Below, one piece after another: positions 31,572 through 41,272 of a stretch of DNA of 64,000 nucleotides; position 1 is the stretch's first letter; each line of letters begins with the position of its first letter. Below the pieces are notes generated by a model. It made no database searches. It was not told the origin of the DNA and saw nothing but the letters and a program-made list of their open reading frames with translations. A program made the position numbers and the translations under genes. Origin of the DNA: Pseudooceanicola marinus (GTDB lineage: Bacteria; Pseudomonadota; Alphaproteobacteria; Rhodobacterales; Rhodobacteraceae); assembly GCF_002786295.1 (NCBI RefSeq), contig NZ_PGTC01000008.1, positions 89,873 to 153,872 on the forward strand. The letters run 5' to 3'.

Positions 31572-32135
31572 TCAGGGGATGATGCGCGAGTATTTCAGAC
31601 CTTCGATCGTCGCGCCGACGCGCAGCCCCGCCTGGGCGAAGATCACCGCGACAACGGGCGCCATCGAGGTCGTGGTTTCGGCCCTCAGGTTCTCGCCCAG
31701 GTTGTTGAAGACGATGTCGGCGTCCGCGGCGGCGGCCCAGCCATCATTGATGCGGAAGTCCTGCAGCGCGTCCTCTGTCATGAAGAACAGCACGTGGGCA
31801 TATTGCTGCGCCCCGATTTGCAGGCCGGCGCTGGCGCGGGTAGCGGAATAGTAGTCCACCGTGGCGCCGCCGACGCGCAGGGCGCCGCGGCCATAGCCGC
31901 CGCCCAGGCCGAGGCCCGCTTCGGTCAGCAGCGGCATCACCAGCATACCGGCGGATTTTGCCGCCAGATCGCGGGTCTGCGGATAGTCGGAATACATCTG
32001 CGCCAGGGTCGCATCGACCCGCGCGTCGATCGTGGCCGCGCCGTTGTTGCCGTAGCCGTTGCCGGAACAGGCCGCCACCGCCGGCACGGCGGCCAGCGCG
32101 GAAAGGGTGAATGCGCGTCGTGTCAGTTGGCTCAT
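31572..32135 (-). CDS. SYLF/YSC84-domain lipoprotein
   Basis: The 187-residue protein starts MSQLTRRAFTLSALAAVPAV followed by AACSGNG, a lipoprotein signal with the lipobox cysteine (VAAC) and a Tat-like TRRAF n-region. The mature part fits the SYLF (YSC84) lipid-binding domain: AKSAGMLVMPLLTEAGLGLG, GGATVDYYSATRASAGLQIG, YAHVLFFMTEDAL and APVVAVIFAQAGLRVGATIE. SYLF proteins bind phosphoinositide-like or other lipids; the bacterial role is unclear. Probably anchored on the periplasmic side. GAGGGCAGAGAC precedes the ATG. Confidence 0.82.
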   Translation of the reverse strand: MSQLTRRAFTLSALAAVPAVAACSGNGYGNNGAATIDARVDATLAQMYSDYPQTRDLAAKSAGMLVMPLLTEAGLGLGGGYGRGALRVGGATVDYYSATRASAGLQIGAQQYAHVLFFMTEDALQDFRINDGWAAAADADIVFNNLGENLRAETTTSMAPVVAVIFAQAGLRVGATIEGLKYSRIIP

Positions 32136-32293
32136 GTCTCTGCCCTCATGCGGCGCGGGGTGCGCCGGTCTACTGCCTCTGCCGGTGGTCCGGCTTTTTG
32201 CTCTGCCGGTGGCCCGGCTTGATATACGCCCTTTTCTAGCCCCGGCCCGCGGGGGTGTCATCCTCTCAGACGTGTCAGGCCGCGGATAAAGCG

Positions 32294-32322
32294 AAAAGGG
32301 GCCGACATCGGCCCCTTTTTTT
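32294..32322. terminator. Strong terminator, hemB 3' side
   Basis: AAAAGGGGCCGA (32294-32305) pairs perfectly with TCGGCCCCTTTT (32308-32319), followed by T-rich sequence on both strands (T7 on the plus strand, CCCCTTTTCGC on the minus). It ends hemB transcription on the minus strand. Confidence 0.8.
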
Positions 32323-32385
32323 CTGTCTCTGCAAGCGAATTGCCTTGCTTGCCGCGCCTTTCGATGCGCTGCGCGCAGCGGCGCC

Positions 32386-33405
<1,020 letters not shown>

Positions 33406-33560
33406 TCAGGTCGCACGGATCGCCGGTCAAGCTCAAGTCCTTCCGCAGACGTGGCTTTCTGCTTCAGTTCCGGCCCTGCGGGGGTGGGCAAGGCCCGGTG
33501 ACGGAGCTATATCCGGGAAGGAGTGGAGGTGAGCAGAAAGGACGGGCGCCCTTGGGGTCG

Positions 33561-34079
33561 ATGGCCACAACTCTCGAACTGATCGACCTCCGGTCCTTCT
33601 CGAACCTCTGGTTCTGGATTGCGCTGGCGGTCGTCTGGTCTTCCGCCAGCCATTGGGTGCTGGGCGTGCCCTTCGACCTGGTGCTGCGCGCGCATCGCCG
33701 CGGCGGCTCCGTCGAGGAGGATCTGCGCGATCTGATCCGCATCAACGTCAACCGGATGCTCTATATCGCCGACGCCGCGGGAGAGATCGCCGTGGGCGTG
33801 ATGAGCTTCCTGCTGACGGTGCTGGCGATCCTGGGGTTCTTCTATTGGGTCGAGTTCGCGCAGGCCCTTCTGCTGATCGGCCTGCCACTGACCATCGTGT
33901 GGATCCTGTCGGTGCGCACCGCCCGGAAAATCGCGCTGGCGCCGCAGACGACGGCGGAGCTGTACCTGCGGCTGCGGCGCCTGCGCTTCGTCATTCAGGT
34001 GATCGGCATGCTCTCGGTGTTGACCACCTCCTTCTGGGGCATGTACGTGAATGCCTCTGTCGGCGTTCTCGGAGGCTAA
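33561..34079 (+). CDS. Small integral membrane protein of the roseobacter 'component of SufBCD complex' type
   Basis: The 172-residue protein has about four membrane helices (FWIALAVVWSSASHWVLGV, GVMSFLLTVLAILGFFYWV, ALLLIGLPLTIVWILSV, VIQVIGMLSVLTTSFWGMYV). I recall close roseobacter proteins with the start (M)ETIDMRSFSNLWYWI that carry the loose label 'component of SufBCD complex'; the basis of that label is unclear and there is no suf gene adjacent here. I chose ATG 33561 because the family begins there; GTG 33498 in frame would add 21 residues. The 3' end nearly touches mfd. Confidence 0.7.
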   Translation: MATTLELIDLRSFSNLWFWIALAVVWSSASHWVLGVPFDLVLRAHRRGGSVEEDLRDLIRINVNRMLYIADAAGEIAVGVMSFLLTVLAILGFFYWVEFAQALLLIGLPLTIVWILSVRTARKIALAPQTTAELYLRLRRLRFVIQVIGMLSVLTTSFWGMYVNASVGVLGG

Positions 34080-34083
34080 GTTC

Positions 34084-37000
34084 TTGGCAGATGACAGCCA
34101 TTTCATCCTCGGCGGGGCGCCGGAGGGCTATGATGCCGCGCTCCTGCTGAAGGAGATCGCGAAGACCGGGCAGCCCGTGCTGCACGTGGCGCGGGACGAC
34201 AAGCGCATGGCGGCCATGGCCGACGCGCTGAACTTCTTCGATCCCGCGATGCCGGTGCTGACCTTCCCGGGGTGGGATTGCCTGCCCTATGACCGCATTT
34301 CGCCCAATGCCGACATCTCTGCCACGCGGATGGCGACGCTGGCGGGGCTGGTGCACGGAATGCCGGACCAGTTCATCCTGCTGACCACGCTGAACGCCGC
34401 GACCCAGCGGATCCCGGCGCGCGAGGTGTTGCAGGAGGCCTCCTTCACCGCTCGCGTGGGGGAGCGGATTGATGAAGCTGCGCTGCGCAACTTCTTGGTG
34501 CGCATGGGCTTTTCCCAAAGTCACTCGGTCACTGAGCCGGGCGACTATGCCATTCGCGGCGGCATCATCGACATCTTCCCGCCGGGCCCCTCCGGCCCGG
34601 TGCGCCTCGATATGTTCGGCGACATCCTCGACGGCGCACGGAGCTTTGACCCCGGCAGCCAGCGCACCACCGACAAGCGGGAGGTGATCGAACTGGCCCC
34701 GGTGAGCGAGGTCATCCTGGACGAGGCGGCGATCACCCGCTTCCGCCAGAACTACCGTATCGAGTTCGGCGCCGCGGGCACCGATGATCCGCTCTACGAA
34801 GCGGTCAGTGCCGGGCGCAAGCAGCAGGGCATGGAGCACTGGTTGCCCTTCTTCCACGAGCGACTGGAAACTCTGTTCGACTACCTGCCACAGGCCACGA
34901 TCACCCTCGACGACCAGGCGACGCCGGCGCGGCTGGCCCGCTGGGACACGATCGCCGATCAACATGAAAGCCGCCGCATCGCCCTGGCCGACAAGGCGCG
35001 TCTGGGATCGGTCTACAAACCCGTCCCACCGGGGCTTCTTTACCTCGACGATGAGGCCTGGCAGGCCCAGACCAAGGGACGCCGCCTGTTGCAGCTCTCG
35101 CCGTTGGCGCAGAGCCCGGGACCGGGCGTACTGGATGCCGGCGGGCACATCGGGCGCAATTTCTCGCCCGAGCGTCAACTTGAAAATGTAAGCCTTTTCG
35201 GCGCTTTGGCGGACCATGTGAAGGAGAAACTTCAGGATGGCCCCGTCGTCATCGCCTCCTATTCCGAGGGCGCGCGGGAGCGGCTGGAAGGGTTGATCGC
35301 CGACGAAGGCCTGAAGGAAGCGATCCCGGTCACCGACGCGCGGCGCATCGGTCGCAGGGGGCTGCACCTGGCGGTCTGGGCGCTGGAACACGGGTTTGAG
35401 GGCACCTGGCAGGACCGGCCGCTGACGGTCATCTCCGAACAGGACGTGCTGGGGGACAGGCTAATCCGCTCGGCCCGGAAGAAGCGGCGGGCCGAGAACT
35501 TCCTGACCGAGGCGCAGAGCCTCAGCCCCGGCGATCTGGTGGTCCATGTCGACCACGGCATCGGCCGCTATCACGGGATGGAGGTCATCACTGCCGCCGG
35601 GGCCGCCCACGAATGCCTGGTGCTGGAATACGCCGAGAACGCGCGCCTGTATCTGCCGGTCGAGAATATCGAACTGCTGTCCCGCTATGGCCACGAAGAG
35701 GGGCTGCTGGACAAGCTGGGCGGCGGCGCCTGGCAGGCCAAGAAGGCGCGGCTGAAGGAACGCATCCGCGAGATGGCGGACCGGCTGATCCGCGTGGCGG
35801 CCGAACGCGCCCTGCGCCGTGCGCCCATGCTGGAGCCGCCGGAGGCCGAGTGGAACGCCTTCCTCGCCCGCTTCCCCTACCAGGAGACGGACGATCAGCT
35901 GGGCGCCATCGACGACGTGCTGGGCGATCTTGCCTCGGGGCATCCGATGGACCGGCTGGTCTGCGGCGACGTGGGCTTCGGCAAGACCGAAGTGGCCCTG
36001 CGCGCGGCCTTTGCGGCGGCCATGTCCGGGGTGCAGGTTGCGGTGATCGCACCTACCACGTTGCTGGCGCGCCAGCACTTTCAGGGTTTTGCCGAGCGGT
36101 TCAGGGGTTTCCCTATTCAAGTCAACGCCTTGTCGCGCTTTGTTGGTGCAAATGAAGCGGCCCGGACCCGCAGCGGGATCAGCGATGGCACGGTGGATAT
36201 CGCCGTTGGCACCCATGCGCTTCTGGCCAAGAACATCAAGTTCAGGAACCTCGGTCTGCTGATCGTGGACGAGGAACAGCGGTTTGGCGTTGGCCACAAG
36301 GAACGGCTGAAGCAGCTGCGCACCGATGTGCACGTCCTGACCCTGACGGCCACGCCGATCCCGCGTACCCTGCAACTGTCGCTGTCCGGGGTGAGGGATC
36401 TGTCGATCATCGGCACGCCGCCCGTCGACCGCCTGGCGATCCGCACCTATGTCAGCGAGTTCGATCCGGTCACCATCCGCGAGGCCCTGCTGCGCGAACA
36501 CTATCGCGGCGGGCAGAGCTTCTTCGTGGTGCCGCGCGTCAGCGACCTGCCGGAGATCGAGGCGTTTCTGAAGGAGCAGGTGCCCGAGGTCAGTTTCGTC
36601 ACTGCCCACGGCCAGATGGCGGCGGGAGAACTGGATCGGCGCATGAATGCCTTCTACGACGGGCAATACGACGTGCTGCTGGCCACGACCATCGTGGAAT
36701 CGGGGCTGGATATTCCGCGCGCCAACACGATGGTGGTGCATCGGGCGGATATGTTCGGCCTCAGCCAGCTCTACCAGATCCGGGGGCGCGTCGGTCGCGC
36801 CAAGACCCGCGCCTATGCCTACCTGACGACAGAGCCGCGCGCCAAACTGACGGACACGGCCCAGAAACGCCTGCGCGTGCTGGGTTCGCTGGATACGCTG
36901 GGGGCGGGGTTCACCCTGGCTTCGCAGGACCTCGACATTCGCGGCGCCGGCAACCTGCTGGGCGAAGAGCAGTCGGGCAACATGCGCGACGTGGGCTATG

Positions 37001-37557
37001 AGCTGTACCAGTCGATGCTGGAAGAGGCGATTGCCAAGATCAAGTCGGGCGAGGCCGAGGGGCTGACCGAAACCGAGGAGACCTGGGCGCCGCAGATCAA
37101 CCTCGGCGTGCCGGTGCTGATCCCCGAGGATTACGTGCCGGACCTGGATCTGCGCCTGGGTCTTTACCGTCGCCTGTCGGGCCTCACCACCAAGGTGGAG
37201 CTGGAAGGCTTCGCCGCCGAGCTGATCGACCGCTTCGGGAAATTGCCGAAGGAGGTCAATACCCTGCTGCTCGTGGTTCGGATCAAGGCCATGTGCAAAC
37301 GGGCGGGCATCGCCAAGCTGGACGGCGGGCCGAAGGGGGCCACGATCCAGTTCCACAACGACAAGTTCGCCGCGCCCCAGGGGCTGGTCGACTTCATCAA
37401 GGAACAGAACGGCCTGGCCAAGGTGAAGGACAACAAGATCGTCGTGCGTCGCGACTGGAAGGGCGATGCTGAGCGGATCAAGGGCGCCTTCGCCATCGCC
37501 CGCGACCTGGCCGCGAAGCTGCTCGAGGCGGAAAAGCAGGCCGAGGCGAAGAAATGA
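34084..37557 (+). CDS. mfd: Transcription-repair coupling factor Mfd
   Basis: The protein (1157 residues from the TTG) has UvrB-homology N-terminal domains (GAPEGYDAALLLKEI, FPGWDCLPYDRISPN), the RNA-polymerase-interaction domain (GDLVVHVDHGIGRYHGMEV near 490), SF2 motor motifs (GDVGFGKTEVALRAAF Walker A, VDEEQRFGVGHKERL DEEQ box, TATPIPRTLQLSLSG, GRVGRAKTRAYAY) and the C-terminal regulatory domain. It removes stalled RNA polymerase and recruits UvrA. GGAGG at 34071 is 8 nt before the TTG at 34084, which makes that start better than ATG 34051 (1168 residues), which would overlap the upstream gene. Confidence 0.95.
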   Translation: MADDSHFILGGAPEGYDAALLLKEIAKTGQPVLHVARDDKRMAAMADALNFFDPAMPVLTFPGWDCLPYDRISPNADISATRMATLAGLVHGMPDQFILLTTLNAATQRIPAREVLQEASFTARVGERIDEAALRNFLVRMGFSQSHSVTEPGDYAIRGGIIDIFPPGPSGPVRLDMFGDILDGARSFDPGSQRTTDKREVIELAPVSEVILDEAAITRFRQNYRIEFGAAGTDDPLYEAVSAGRKQQGMEHWLPFFHERLETLFDYLPQATITLDDQATPARLARWDTIADQHESRRIALADKARLGSVYKPVPPGLLYLDDEAWQAQTKGRRLLQLSPLAQSPGPGVLDAGGHIGRNFSPERQLENVSLFGALADHVKEKLQDGPVVIASYSEGARERLEGLIADEGLKEAIPVTDARRIGRRGLHLAVWALEHGFEGTWQDRPLTVISEQDVLGDRLIRSARKKRRAENFLTEAQSLSPGDLVVHVDHGIGRYHGMEVITAAGAAHECLVLEYAENARLYLPVENIELLSRYGHEEGLLDKLGGGAWQAKKARLKERIREMADRLIRVAAERALRRAPMLEPPEAEWNAFLARFPYQETDDQLGAIDDVLGDLASGHPMDRLVCGDVGFGKTEVALRAAFAAAMSGVQVAVIAPTTLLARQHFQGFAERFRGFPIQVNALSRFVGANEAARTRSGISDGTVDIAVGTHALLAKNIKFRNLGLLIVDEEQRFGVGHKERLKQLRTDVHVLTLTATPIPRTLQLSLSGVRDLSIIGTPPVDRLAIRTYVSEFDPVTIREALLREHYRGGQSFFVVPRVSDLPEIEAFLKEQVPEVSFVTAHGQMAAGELDRRMNAFYDGQYDVLLATTIVESGLDIPRANTMVVHRADMFGLSQLYQIRGRVGRAKTRAYAYLTTEPRAKLTDTAQKRLRVLGSLDTLGAGFTLASQDLDIRGAGNLLGEEQSGNMRDVGYELYQSMLEEAIAKIKSGEAEGLTETEETWAPQINLGVPVLIPEDYVPDLDLRLGLYRRLSGLTTKVELEGFAAELIDRFGKLPKEVNTLLLVVRIKAMCKRAGIAKLDGGPKGATIQFHNDKFAAPQGLVDFIKEQNGLAKVKDNKIVVRRDWKGDAERIKGAFAIARDLAAKLLEAEKQAEAKK

Positions 37558-37597
37558 CGCTTGGGCGCGCGGCCTCTGTCGCTGCGCGCCTAGCGTC

Positions 37598-38473
37598 TCA
37601 GAGGTGCTTCTCGAAGAAGTGGTCAGGGTAGGGATCGTCGTTGAACCGATCGATCTCGGTCCAGCCCAGGCCACGATAGAGCGCCACCGCCTCTGGCAGG
37701 GCGGAATTGGTATCCAGCCGCAGCGTGGTGATCCCGAGCGTCCGGGCGCGTGCCTCGATCTCCGCCATCAGCCGCTTCGACAGGCCCAGGCCACGGGCCG
37801 AGGGGGCAATCCACAACCGCTTGATCTCGGCCACCGGGCCGCCCGATCCCTTCAGCCCGACGCAGCCCAGGGGCAGCCCGTCGGAGAAGGCCACCAGGAA
37901 GGCGCCGCGCGGGGCGATCATGTCCGTGGCCTCCGGGTCGCGCGACAACTGCGGGTCGAACCCGGTTTCGAAACGGCGGGCCAGTTCGGCGTAGTATTCC
38001 TGCAGGCAATAGCGCGAGGTCTCGTCGCGCGGGTCGCGTTCCTCCAGGGTGATGCGGTCGCGGCCCAGGGCCGAGGCCACCAGGTCCATCGCGGCCAGCA
38101 GGGCTTCGGGGCGGGGGTGCCGCGCCAGGGTGTCGGCCGCGCGTTGGTCCGACAGGGCCTCGTAGGCGGCGAACTCGGCCTCGCCGTCGGGCGTCAGCAC
38201 GGCGACGCGGGCGCGGGCGTCCTCCGGGTGCGGTCCGGTTGTGACCAGCCCTTCGGCTTCCAGCCCGCGCAGCAGGCGCGACATCAGCCCGGAATCGAGC
38301 CCGAGGTAATCGCGGATCGCCGCTACCTCCGTCCGGCCCTGGCCGATGGCGTTCAGCACGCGGGCCGTGCCCAGAGGGCGGCCCCGTCCCAGAAAGGATT
38401 GATCGAGCGCGCCCACCTCGGAGGTGACGGCACGGGAGAAACGGCGGAATCGGGAAACGGGATCAGGTGTCAT
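37598..38473 (-). CDS. MarR-GNAT fusion: regulator with acetyltransferase domain
   Basis: The 291-residue protein joins an N-terminal MarR winged helix (residues about 1-140: FLGRGRPLGTARVLNAIGQG, LGLDSGLMSRLLRGLEAEGL, HPEDARARVAVLTPDG) to a GNAT domain (about 150-290: YYAELARRFETGF, IKRLWIAPSARGLGLSKRLM, LRLDTNSALPEAVALYRGLG). Such fusions occur in many bacteria; they probably both regulate and acetylate, but substrates are seldom known. The ATG at 38473 gives MTPDPVSRFRRFS. Two CTGACTT-TGTC boxes lie directly upstream (38478 and 38518), consistent with autoregulation. Confidence 0.88.
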   Translation of the reverse strand: MTPDPVSRFRRFSRAVTSEVGALDQSFLGRGRPLGTARVLNAIGQGRTEVAAIRDYLGLDSGLMSRLLRGLEAEGLVTTGPHPEDARARVAVLTPDGEAEFAAYEALSDQRAADTLARHPRPEALLAAMDLVASALGRDRITLEERDPRDETSRYCLQEYYAELARRFETGFDPQLSRDPEATDMIAPRGAFLVAFSDGLPLGCVGLKGSGGPVAEIKRLWIAPSARGLGLSKRLMAEIEARARTLGITTLRLDTNSALPEAVALYRGLGWTEIDRFNDDPYPDHFFEKHL

Positions 38474-38477
38474 GTAG

Positions 38478-38531
38478 CTGACTTTTGTCTGATACCGTCC
38501 CGCCGTCAAGCTATTGACTGACTTGTGTCAG
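38478..38531. promoter_or_regulatory. Two repeated operator-like boxes upstream of MarR-GNAT gene
   Basis: CTGACTTTTGTCTG (38478-38491) and CTGACTTGTGTCAG (38518-38531) are near copies; the second is a perfect CTGAC-N4-GTCAG palindrome and the first has one mismatch. Their starts are 40 bp apart, near four helical turns. The first begins 5 bp from the start codon, so binding would block expression. No gene is visible between 38474 and 38705. Confidence 0.65.
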
Positions 38532-38705
38532 GGAAATTTGGAGCAAGTGGATGCGCTTTTCGGCGCTTTGGCGGCGCGGTGCGACGGACGATCGACGCCC
38601 TTACCATTTGCGAACAAAACTGCGCGACTTCCCCGCGATCACGCGGAAATCGTTGCATATACTATACGTTTTGCGGTCGCTGTCGTCGCGCCCCGCGGCG
38701 GACTG

Positions 38706-39845
38706 TCAGCCCAGAAAGGCGCGGATACGCGGTGCGATGTGATCCCAGAAGGCGGGCATGGAACGGGCGATGGCGCGGCCCACGCGGGCCTCGACCATCT
38801 CGAAGGTCGCGTTGTGGGCCAGCCAGGACACGCCGCCCGAGGCGAGGTTCTGAAGGGGCGGCTGGAAGCGGTCCAGAGCCTTGGCGAAGCGCGCGTCGGG
38901 CGTACTGGCCGCTTCGAACTCCTGCCAGAGGGCCAGGAGGGGCGCGCCCTCCGCTTCGGGCAGCAATCCGAACAGCCGTTCCGCCGCCGCCAGCTCCGCC
39001 GCCTCTGTTTCGGCCTGGCCTTGGGTCGTCTGGGCGTAGATCGGCACGTCGCCCGCGTCGATTTCCACCAGGTCGTGCAGCAGCAGCATGCGCAGCACCC
39101 GCGACAGGCTGACGCCTTCGGGGGCATGTTCACCCAGTACCAGAGCATAGAGGGCCAAGTGCCATGAATGTTCAGCAGAATTTTCCGGTCTTGAGGCATC
39201 GCACAAGGTCGTGGCCCGCTCGATCCGCTTCAGCCGATCGGCTTCCGCGAGGAAGGCGGAGCGCGCGGCGACCTCGGCAGGTCCCTCGGTCAATTCAGAA
39301 TGAAGGTGGGCGTAGAGATCAGGCCGGGTCTCGGCGATCAGCCGGGCGCGGCCCGCCGCGGTGTTGTCCCGCGCGATCGCCTCGTGATCGGGGCGCCGGG
39401 GGGCCGCGGCCCAGACCTGAAGGACGGGGATGGCGAAATCCACAGTCTTCGCCAAGCGCGCGTCCTCGCTCTCCATCGCCTCGAACTCTTCCCAAAGCGC
39501 GCGCAGGCGCGGCCCCTGGTCGGCGGGCAGCAGGGCGAACAGCCGGTCGGCACAGGCACGTTCGGCGGCGGCCAGGGCCGCGGCGTCGTGGGGCAGGTCG
39601 ATAGGCTGGTCGCCCGCGTCGATCTCCACCAGGTCATGCAGCAGCAGCATCGACAGGATGCGGTCCATCCGCGCCGTCTCGACCTCCGGCAGCCAGATCA
39701 GCGCGCCCAGGGCCGCCTGCCAGGAATGTTCGGCCGAGTTCTCGGCCCGCGACTGGTCGGTCAGCGTGGAGGCGCGGGTGACGCCCTTCAGCCGGTCGGC
39801 CTCCTGCAGGAAAGAAAGCTGCGCGTCGAGCCTCTGGGCATCCAT
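38706..39845 (-). CDS. Tandem HD-domain hydrolase (duplicated YfbR-like)
   Basis: The 379-residue protein is an internal duplication. Each half (about 1-185 and 190-379) has an HD-domain set: NSAEHSW, then LLLHDLVEIDAGD, then LWEEFEA or LWQEFEA. These give the two His, the His-Asp pair and the final Asp needed for divalent metal in nucleotidase/phosphohydrolases of the HD_3 (YfbR-like 5'-deoxynucleotidase) type. The usual protein is a single domain of about 190 residues, so this is a tandem fusion. Both halves keep the metal ligands, so both could be active; it may mimic the natural dimer. The substrate is probably a nucleotide (inference). Confidence 0.83.
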   Translation of the reverse strand: MDAQRLDAQLSFLQEADRLKGVTRASTLTDQSRAENSAEHSWQAALGALIWLPEVETARMDRILSMLLLHDLVEIDAGDQPIDLPHDAAALAAAERACADRLFALLPADQGPRLRALWEEFEAMESEDARLAKTVDFAIPVLQVWAAAPRRPDHEAIARDNTAAGRARLIAETRPDLYAHLHSELTEGPAEVAARSAFLAEADRLKRIERATTLCDASRPENSAEHSWHLALYALVLGEHAPEGVSLSRVLRMLLLHDLVEIDAGDVPIYAQTTQGQAETEAAELAAAERLFGLLPEAEGAPLLALWQEFEAASTPDARFAKALDRFQPPLQNLASGGVSWLAHNATFEMVEARVGRAIARSMPAFWDHIAPRIRAFLG

Positions 39846-39963
39846 GGCAAAATCTCCGGTGGGGGAACAGGCCCGGCCTAGCCCCGGCGCGCGACGGGTG
39901 CAAGGGGTGGCTCTGCGCCGACCGAAGGCCCGAAAGCCTCTCGGGGAAGGTAGAACGCAAACG

Positions 39964-39979
39964 AGGGGCCGAAGCCCCC
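39964..39979 (-). terminator. UUCG-capped hairpin
   Basis: On the minus strand GGGGC-TTCG-GCCCC is followed by TCGTTTGCGTT. It lies 30 bp past the stop of the 77-residue protein and probably ends that transcript. Confidence 0.6.
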
Positions 39980-40008
39980 CGTGATATGTTCTGAAGATGG
40001 GCGCGGGG

Positions 40009-40242
40009 TCAGTCGCCGCGCGCCGCCTTGGACTCCTTCACCCGGCGGATCAGGAAGTCCCGCGCGGCGCGTTCGGCGAGGCGGACCCGCACCTCGGTCA
40101 GGAAGGCCTCTTCGAGGGTCTGCGACGACGCGCCCAGAACATGGCCCACCTCGACGTAAAGACGGTCCTCGCCGGTCGCCTTCATCGCCTTCAGGCAATC
40201 CTCGGCCAGAGCGGCGGCGAGCGTTTCGACGGAGGAGGCCAT
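40009..40242 (-). CDS. Small conserved-looking hypothetical protein
   Basis: The 77-residue protein (MASSVETLAAALAEDCLKAM, ending FLIRRVKESKAARGD) is mostly helical, without signal or membrane segments. I do not know its function. The segment LGASSQTLEEAFLTEVRVRL looks conserved in roseobacter homologues that I recall only as hypothetical. GAGGGA precedes the ATG. The gene starts 10 bp after the alpha/beta-hydrolase gene on the same strand, so they form an operon. Confidence 0.7.
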   Translation of the reverse strand: MASSVETLAAALAEDCLKAMKATGEDRLYVEVGHVLGASSQTLEEAFLTEVRVRLAERAARDFLIRRVKESKAARGD

Positions 40243-40252
40243 GGCGCGTCCC

Positions 40253-40909
40253 TCAGCGGGTGGTTTCGGTCAGGCGACGCTTCACGTAGTCGCTGACGGA
40301 GCCCAGCATCGACTGCATCTGCTCCTCTTCCTGGAAGAAGTGGCCGGCGCCTTCGATTTCCTCGTGGGTGACGGTGATTCCCTTCTGCTCCTGCAACTTG
40401 CCTACCAGGGACTGCGTATCGGCGGGCGGCGCGACGCGGTCTGCGGTGCCGTTGACGATCAGGCCAGAGGACGGGCAGGGCGCCAGGAAGGAAAAGTCAT
40501 ACATGTTCGCCGGAGGCGACACGGAGATGAAGCCGGTGATCTCGGGGCGGCGCATCAGGAGTTGCATGCCGATCCAGGCCCCGAAGGAGAAACCGGCAAC
40601 CCAGCAGTGCTTCGAGTTGGAGTTCATCGACTGCAGGTAATCCAGCGCCGAGGCCGCATCGCTGAGCTCACCCACGCCCTGGTCGTATTCGCCCTGGCTG
40701 CGGCCGACGCCGCGGAAGTTGAAGCGCAGAACGGTGAAGCCCATGTTGTAGAAGGCATAATGCAGGTTGTAGACAACCTTGTTGTTCATCGTGCCGCCGA
40801 ACTGCGGATGCGGATGCAGCACGATGGCGATCGGCGCGTCACGGTCCTTCTGCGGGTGATAGCGGCCTTCTAGGCGGCCTTCGGGTCCGGGAAAGATGAC
40901 CTCGGGCAT
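40253..40909 (-). CDS. Alpha/beta hydrolase
   Basis: The 218-residue protein is a compact alpha/beta hydrolase: IAIVLHPHPQFGGTMNNKVV near 27 (oxyanion region), LRFNFRGVGRSQGEYDQG near 61, nucleophile elbow GFSFGAW near 107 (Ser), LIVNGTADRVAPP near 152 (Asp) and EGAGHFFQ near 188 (His). No lid domain or signal peptide. The substrate is unknown; related proteins are called dienelactone hydrolase-like. It is divergent from iscR, an arrangement that I recall as conserved next to roseobacter suf operons. ATG 40909. Confidence 0.85.
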   Translation of the reverse strand: MPEVIFPGPEGRLEGRYHPQKDRDAPIAIVLHPHPQFGGTMNNKVVYNLHYAFYNMGFTVLRFNFRGVGRSQGEYDQGVGELSDAASALDYLQSMNSNSKHCWVAGFSFGAWIGMQLLMRRPEITGFISVSPPANMYDFSFLAPCPSSGLIVNGTADRVAPPADTQSLVGKLQEQKGITVTHEEIEGAGHFFQEEEQMQSMLGSVSDYVKRRLTETTR

Positions 40910-41032
40910 TCAATACGTCCTCAACCTTGGCGCGGTCCGCGGCGCGGTCCGACTGTCCTCTTGCGTGCCAAAGTCAGGCCCAAATCCGCCCCGGGCCCGG
41001 GCCGCGCAGTCCGCGCGGCTGAACCTTCATTC

Positions 41033-41069
41033 TTGACGAATATTATCGGGCACCTTAGAAATGTTCTAA
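41033..41069 (+). promoter_or_regulatory. Promoter with Irr-like iron-responsive operator for iscR-suf
   Basis: TTAGAA-ATG-TTCTAA at 41055-41069 is a perfect 6+6 palindrome that matches the core of the alphaproteobacterial iron control element (Irr box, about TTTAGAA...TTCTAAA). TTGACG at 41033-41038 is a good -35, and the palindrome's left half then falls at -10 spacing (16 bp), so a bound regulator would cover the promoter. TTGACGAATATTATCGGGC may include an IscR-type (iron-Rhodo) site; that part is tentative. The leader to iscR (41070-41272) shows no gene; the divergent 363-bp gap also serves the hydrolase gene. Confidence 0.65.
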
Positions 41070-41272
41070 AGAGACTGCTGCCTCTGGCGACGCGCTGCAA
41101 AGCGGGATAATCCGGGCGGCGACCAAGGTCAATGAAATCAACCGTCGCGGGCGGCCTTGCCGGGCTCTCCGTGACCCCTGATCCGCAGCTCCGCCGACCG
41201 ATGCGGCGAGCCACGAGTGAGAAACCGTGACAGGCGCCGAGATGACGGGCGCGGCAATGGGAGACAAGGCGC

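Noticed and set aside
34051..34083. ATG start for mfd 33 bp upstream of the chosen TTG
   Set aside because: The ATG has a poorer ribosome site and lies inside the upstream gene; GGAGG is ideally spaced for the TTG. It remains possible.
37564..37590. GGCGCGC/GCGCGCC hairpin after mfd
   Set aside because: The loop is long (13 nt) and there is no T-run, so I could not call it a terminator.
35461..37674. 737-codon minus-strand frame opposite mfd
   Set aside because: Antisense to well-defined Mfd helicase motifs; composition typical of shadow frames.
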